A stretch of DNA of 14,726 bases, from assembly GCA_030619365.1 (NCBI GenBank), contig JAUXBQ010000040.1:1-14726 (forward strand). The letters run 5' to 3'. Below are positions 13,696-14,726 of this stretch, piece by piece. The notes below the pieces were generated by a model that saw nothing but the letters and a program-made list of their open reading frames with translations, made no database searches and was not told the origin of the DNA. The stretch comes from a candidate division FCPU426 bacterium (GTDB taxonomy: Bacteria > Oederibacteriota > JAAXVQ01 > JAUVAV01). Each line of letters starts with the position of its first letter. Within the stretch, counting starts at the first letter, position 1. The position numbers and the translations under genes were made by a program.

Positions 13696-13775
13696 GTCAT
13701 TCCGGCGAAAGCCGGAATCCAGGGCAAGTCGGCCCTAGGCTTTCTGGATCCCGGCTAAGTACATGCCGGGATGAC
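13696..13775 (+). repeat. REP/MITE-like palindromic element, copy 1
   Basis: The element runs from GTCATTCCGGC (13696-13706) to GCCGGGATGAC (13765-13775), whose outer ends are complementary. Inside it are two hairpins: TTCCGGC and GCCGGAA around a GAAA tetraloop (13700-13717), and CCCGGC with GCCGGG (13750-13770). The inner CCAGG and CTGG parts are also complementary. It lies just after the Kelch gene and could also stabilise its mRNA. Confidence 0.75.
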
Positions 13776-13803
13776 GATCTATAATAACTATCCTGCCTGA
13801 CTT

Positions 13804-13902
13804 GTCATTCCCGCATGTATTAAGCGGGAATCCAGGACATATCGGAATAAATGCATTATGTCTTATTTGCCCTGGACCCCGATAAGAGCGTTCGGGGATG
13901 AC
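13804..13902 (+). repeat. REP/MITE-like palindromic element, copy 2
   Basis: The element runs from GTCATTCCCGC (13804-13814) to CGGGGATGAC (13893-13902). It holds the hairpins TTCCCGC/GCGGGAA (13808-13830) and CCCCG/CGGGG near 13877-13897, and inner CCAGG/CCTGG arms. Its GTCATTCC...GGATGAC ends are the same as those of the first copy 28 bases upstream, with different stem bases, so these are two diverged members of one repeat family. Confidence 0.72.
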
Positions 13903-13946
13903 ATACTTTAAAATTGATTCCCTCAAGAAATCAACTCATTATCCGG

Positions 13947-13974
13947 TTGCATCCTGGAAAATCCACCTTATAAT
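13947..13974 (+). promoter_or_regulatory. Promoter for the secreted protein at 14009
   Basis: A perfect -10 box TATAAT (13969-13974) has TTGCAT (13947-13952) 16 bases upstream, a weak -35. A start near 13981 would give a short leader with GAGGAGGGG (13995-14003) just before ATG 14009. Confidence 0.55.
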
Positions 13975-14008
13975 AATGAGCTTGGCATTTTGGCGAGGAG
14001 GGGTTCCC

Positions 14009-14726
14009 ATGTTATCCAAACGTTTTTTCTTTTCCACACTTCTATTGACTCTTGCGCTGGCTTGGGCTGGTGTGGCCACGGCCACCACACAGATTCCCAA
14101 AGTTGTGAACTTTCAGGGGTACTTGACCGACACCGGGGGCACACCCATCAACGGAACGCGAAATCTTAGATTTCGGCTTTATGACGCCGTGTCCGGCGGT
14201 AATGCCCTTAATTGGAACGAGACGCATCAGAACGTACCTATTGTAAACGGTATTTATAATTTGGTGCTGGGTAGTTCCGGGGCAGTCCCCGTTGCCCTGA
14301 AAGAAACTTTCCGCCATCAATATTTTCTGGAAATTCAGGTGGACCACACCGGGGGCGGAGCCTGGGAAATCATGTCTCCCCGGCATCCCCTGACCAACGC
14401 GACGTATGCTTTGGCCAGCCGCAAGGTAGTTTACCAGCAAATGTTGACCGTGGCCGCGGATGGCGGGGACACCACCACGGTGAGCGGCGCGCTCGACATG
14501 CTGATGGGCGTGGGCGGGTTCGTGGGCGCGGCTTATGGGCCCATGTCGCCGGCCCCGGCGGCCGGCTCCCAATGGGTAATCGAGGTGCAGGCCGGGCAGT
14601 ATAATGAGGGTGCCGGAACTTTTGGCGCGGGCGCGGGAACGATTGTGGTGCCGAATTGGGTAACCATTCGCGGGCGGGGCTGGAATGCCACGGAATTGAT
14701 CAACGTTAATTCAATCGTCATGACCG
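14009..14726 (+). CDS. Secreted protein with beta-helix-like segment (3' end outside window)
   Basis: The frame starts at ATG 14009 with GAGGAGGGG five bases before it and stays open for 239 codons to the window edge. A signal peptide covers about residues 1-27 (MLSKRFFFSTLLLTLALAWA, ending near TATA). Residues about 33-130 begin with VVNFQGYLTDTGGTPINGTR and FRLYD, a pattern common at the start of secreted proteins of the tail-fibre or surface kind in candidate phyla, and end with SPRHPLTNATYALASRK. From about residue 190 the sequence WVIEVQAGQYNE and VPNWVTIRGRGWNATELI has the look of a right-handed beta-helix of the pectate-lyase type. No catalytic site is visible in the part shown. It is probably a surface or extracellular structural protein, set apart from the Kelch gene by its own promoter and the palindromic elements. 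Confidence 0.75.
   Translation, partial: MLSKRFFFSTLLLTLALAWAGVATATTQIPKVVNFQGYLTDTGGTPINGTRNLRFRLYDAVSGGNALNWNETHQNVPIVNGIYNLVLGSSGAVPVALKETFRHQYFLEIQVDHTGGGAWEIMSPRHPLTNATYALASRKVVYQQMLTVAADGGDTTTVSGALDMLMGVGGFVGAAYGPMSPAPAAGSQWVIEVQAGQYNEGAGTFGAGAGTIVVPNWVTIRGRGWNATELINVNSIVMT

Noticed and set aside
13696..13902. CRISPR-like array
   Set aside because: Only two diverged palindromic elements of unequal length are present, with no regular repeats and spacers and no cas genes.

Overview
The window looks like a chromosomal segment of an uncultured Gram-negative bacterium, probably from a candidate phylum. I infer this from a methyl-accepting chemotaxis protein, a lipoprotein signal, a Thr/Pro-rich spacer leading to a C-terminal YPNP-type sorting or FlgD-like domain on a large secreted Kelch protein, and dispersed GTCATTCC...GGATGAC palindromic repeats. 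No sequence search could be run, so the phylum is left open. All credible genes are on the + strand; the only minus-strand coding trace is a decayed IS3-type transposase fragment.

Layout: 2-607 is the C-terminal part of a chemotaxis receptor, followed by hairpins, a short Shine-Dalgarno/mini-ORF/hairpin unit and an IS3-family remnant (799-998). rarA (replication-fork AAA+ ATPase) follows at 1025-2410. From 2527 to 6571 lies a very compact six-gene cluster with overlaps or gaps of a few bases. It holds four polytopic membrane proteins carrying lycopene-cyclase (CrtYc/CrtYd)-like half-domains, then a membrane-bound PAS-containing histidine kinase and a receiver-only response regulator. No other carotenoid gene is visible. 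This array coupled to a two-component pair is the most unusual thing in the window.

Downstream of a three-hairpin region (6568-6706) are a small membrane protein (6801-7085) and a winged-helix-like regulator (7290-7679) whose promoter contains a palindrome over its -35 box. A spacer with a perfect 28-bp palindrome and a 14-bp direct repeat leads to a MEMO1-AMMECR1 fusion that appears to be an exported lipoprotein (7925-9505), then a DsbD/TauE-like membrane protein (9634-10245).

The last part is for the cell surface. A sigma70-type promoter precedes a small membrane protein ORF that lacks a normal start and is probably frameshifted. Next come a 1001-residue secreted Kelch-repeat protein (10679-13684), two REP/MITE-like elements, a promoter, and the 5' part of a secreted protein that seems to enter a beta-helix region (14009 to the window end). 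I see no rRNA, tRNA, CRISPR array, phage gene or intact mobile element.
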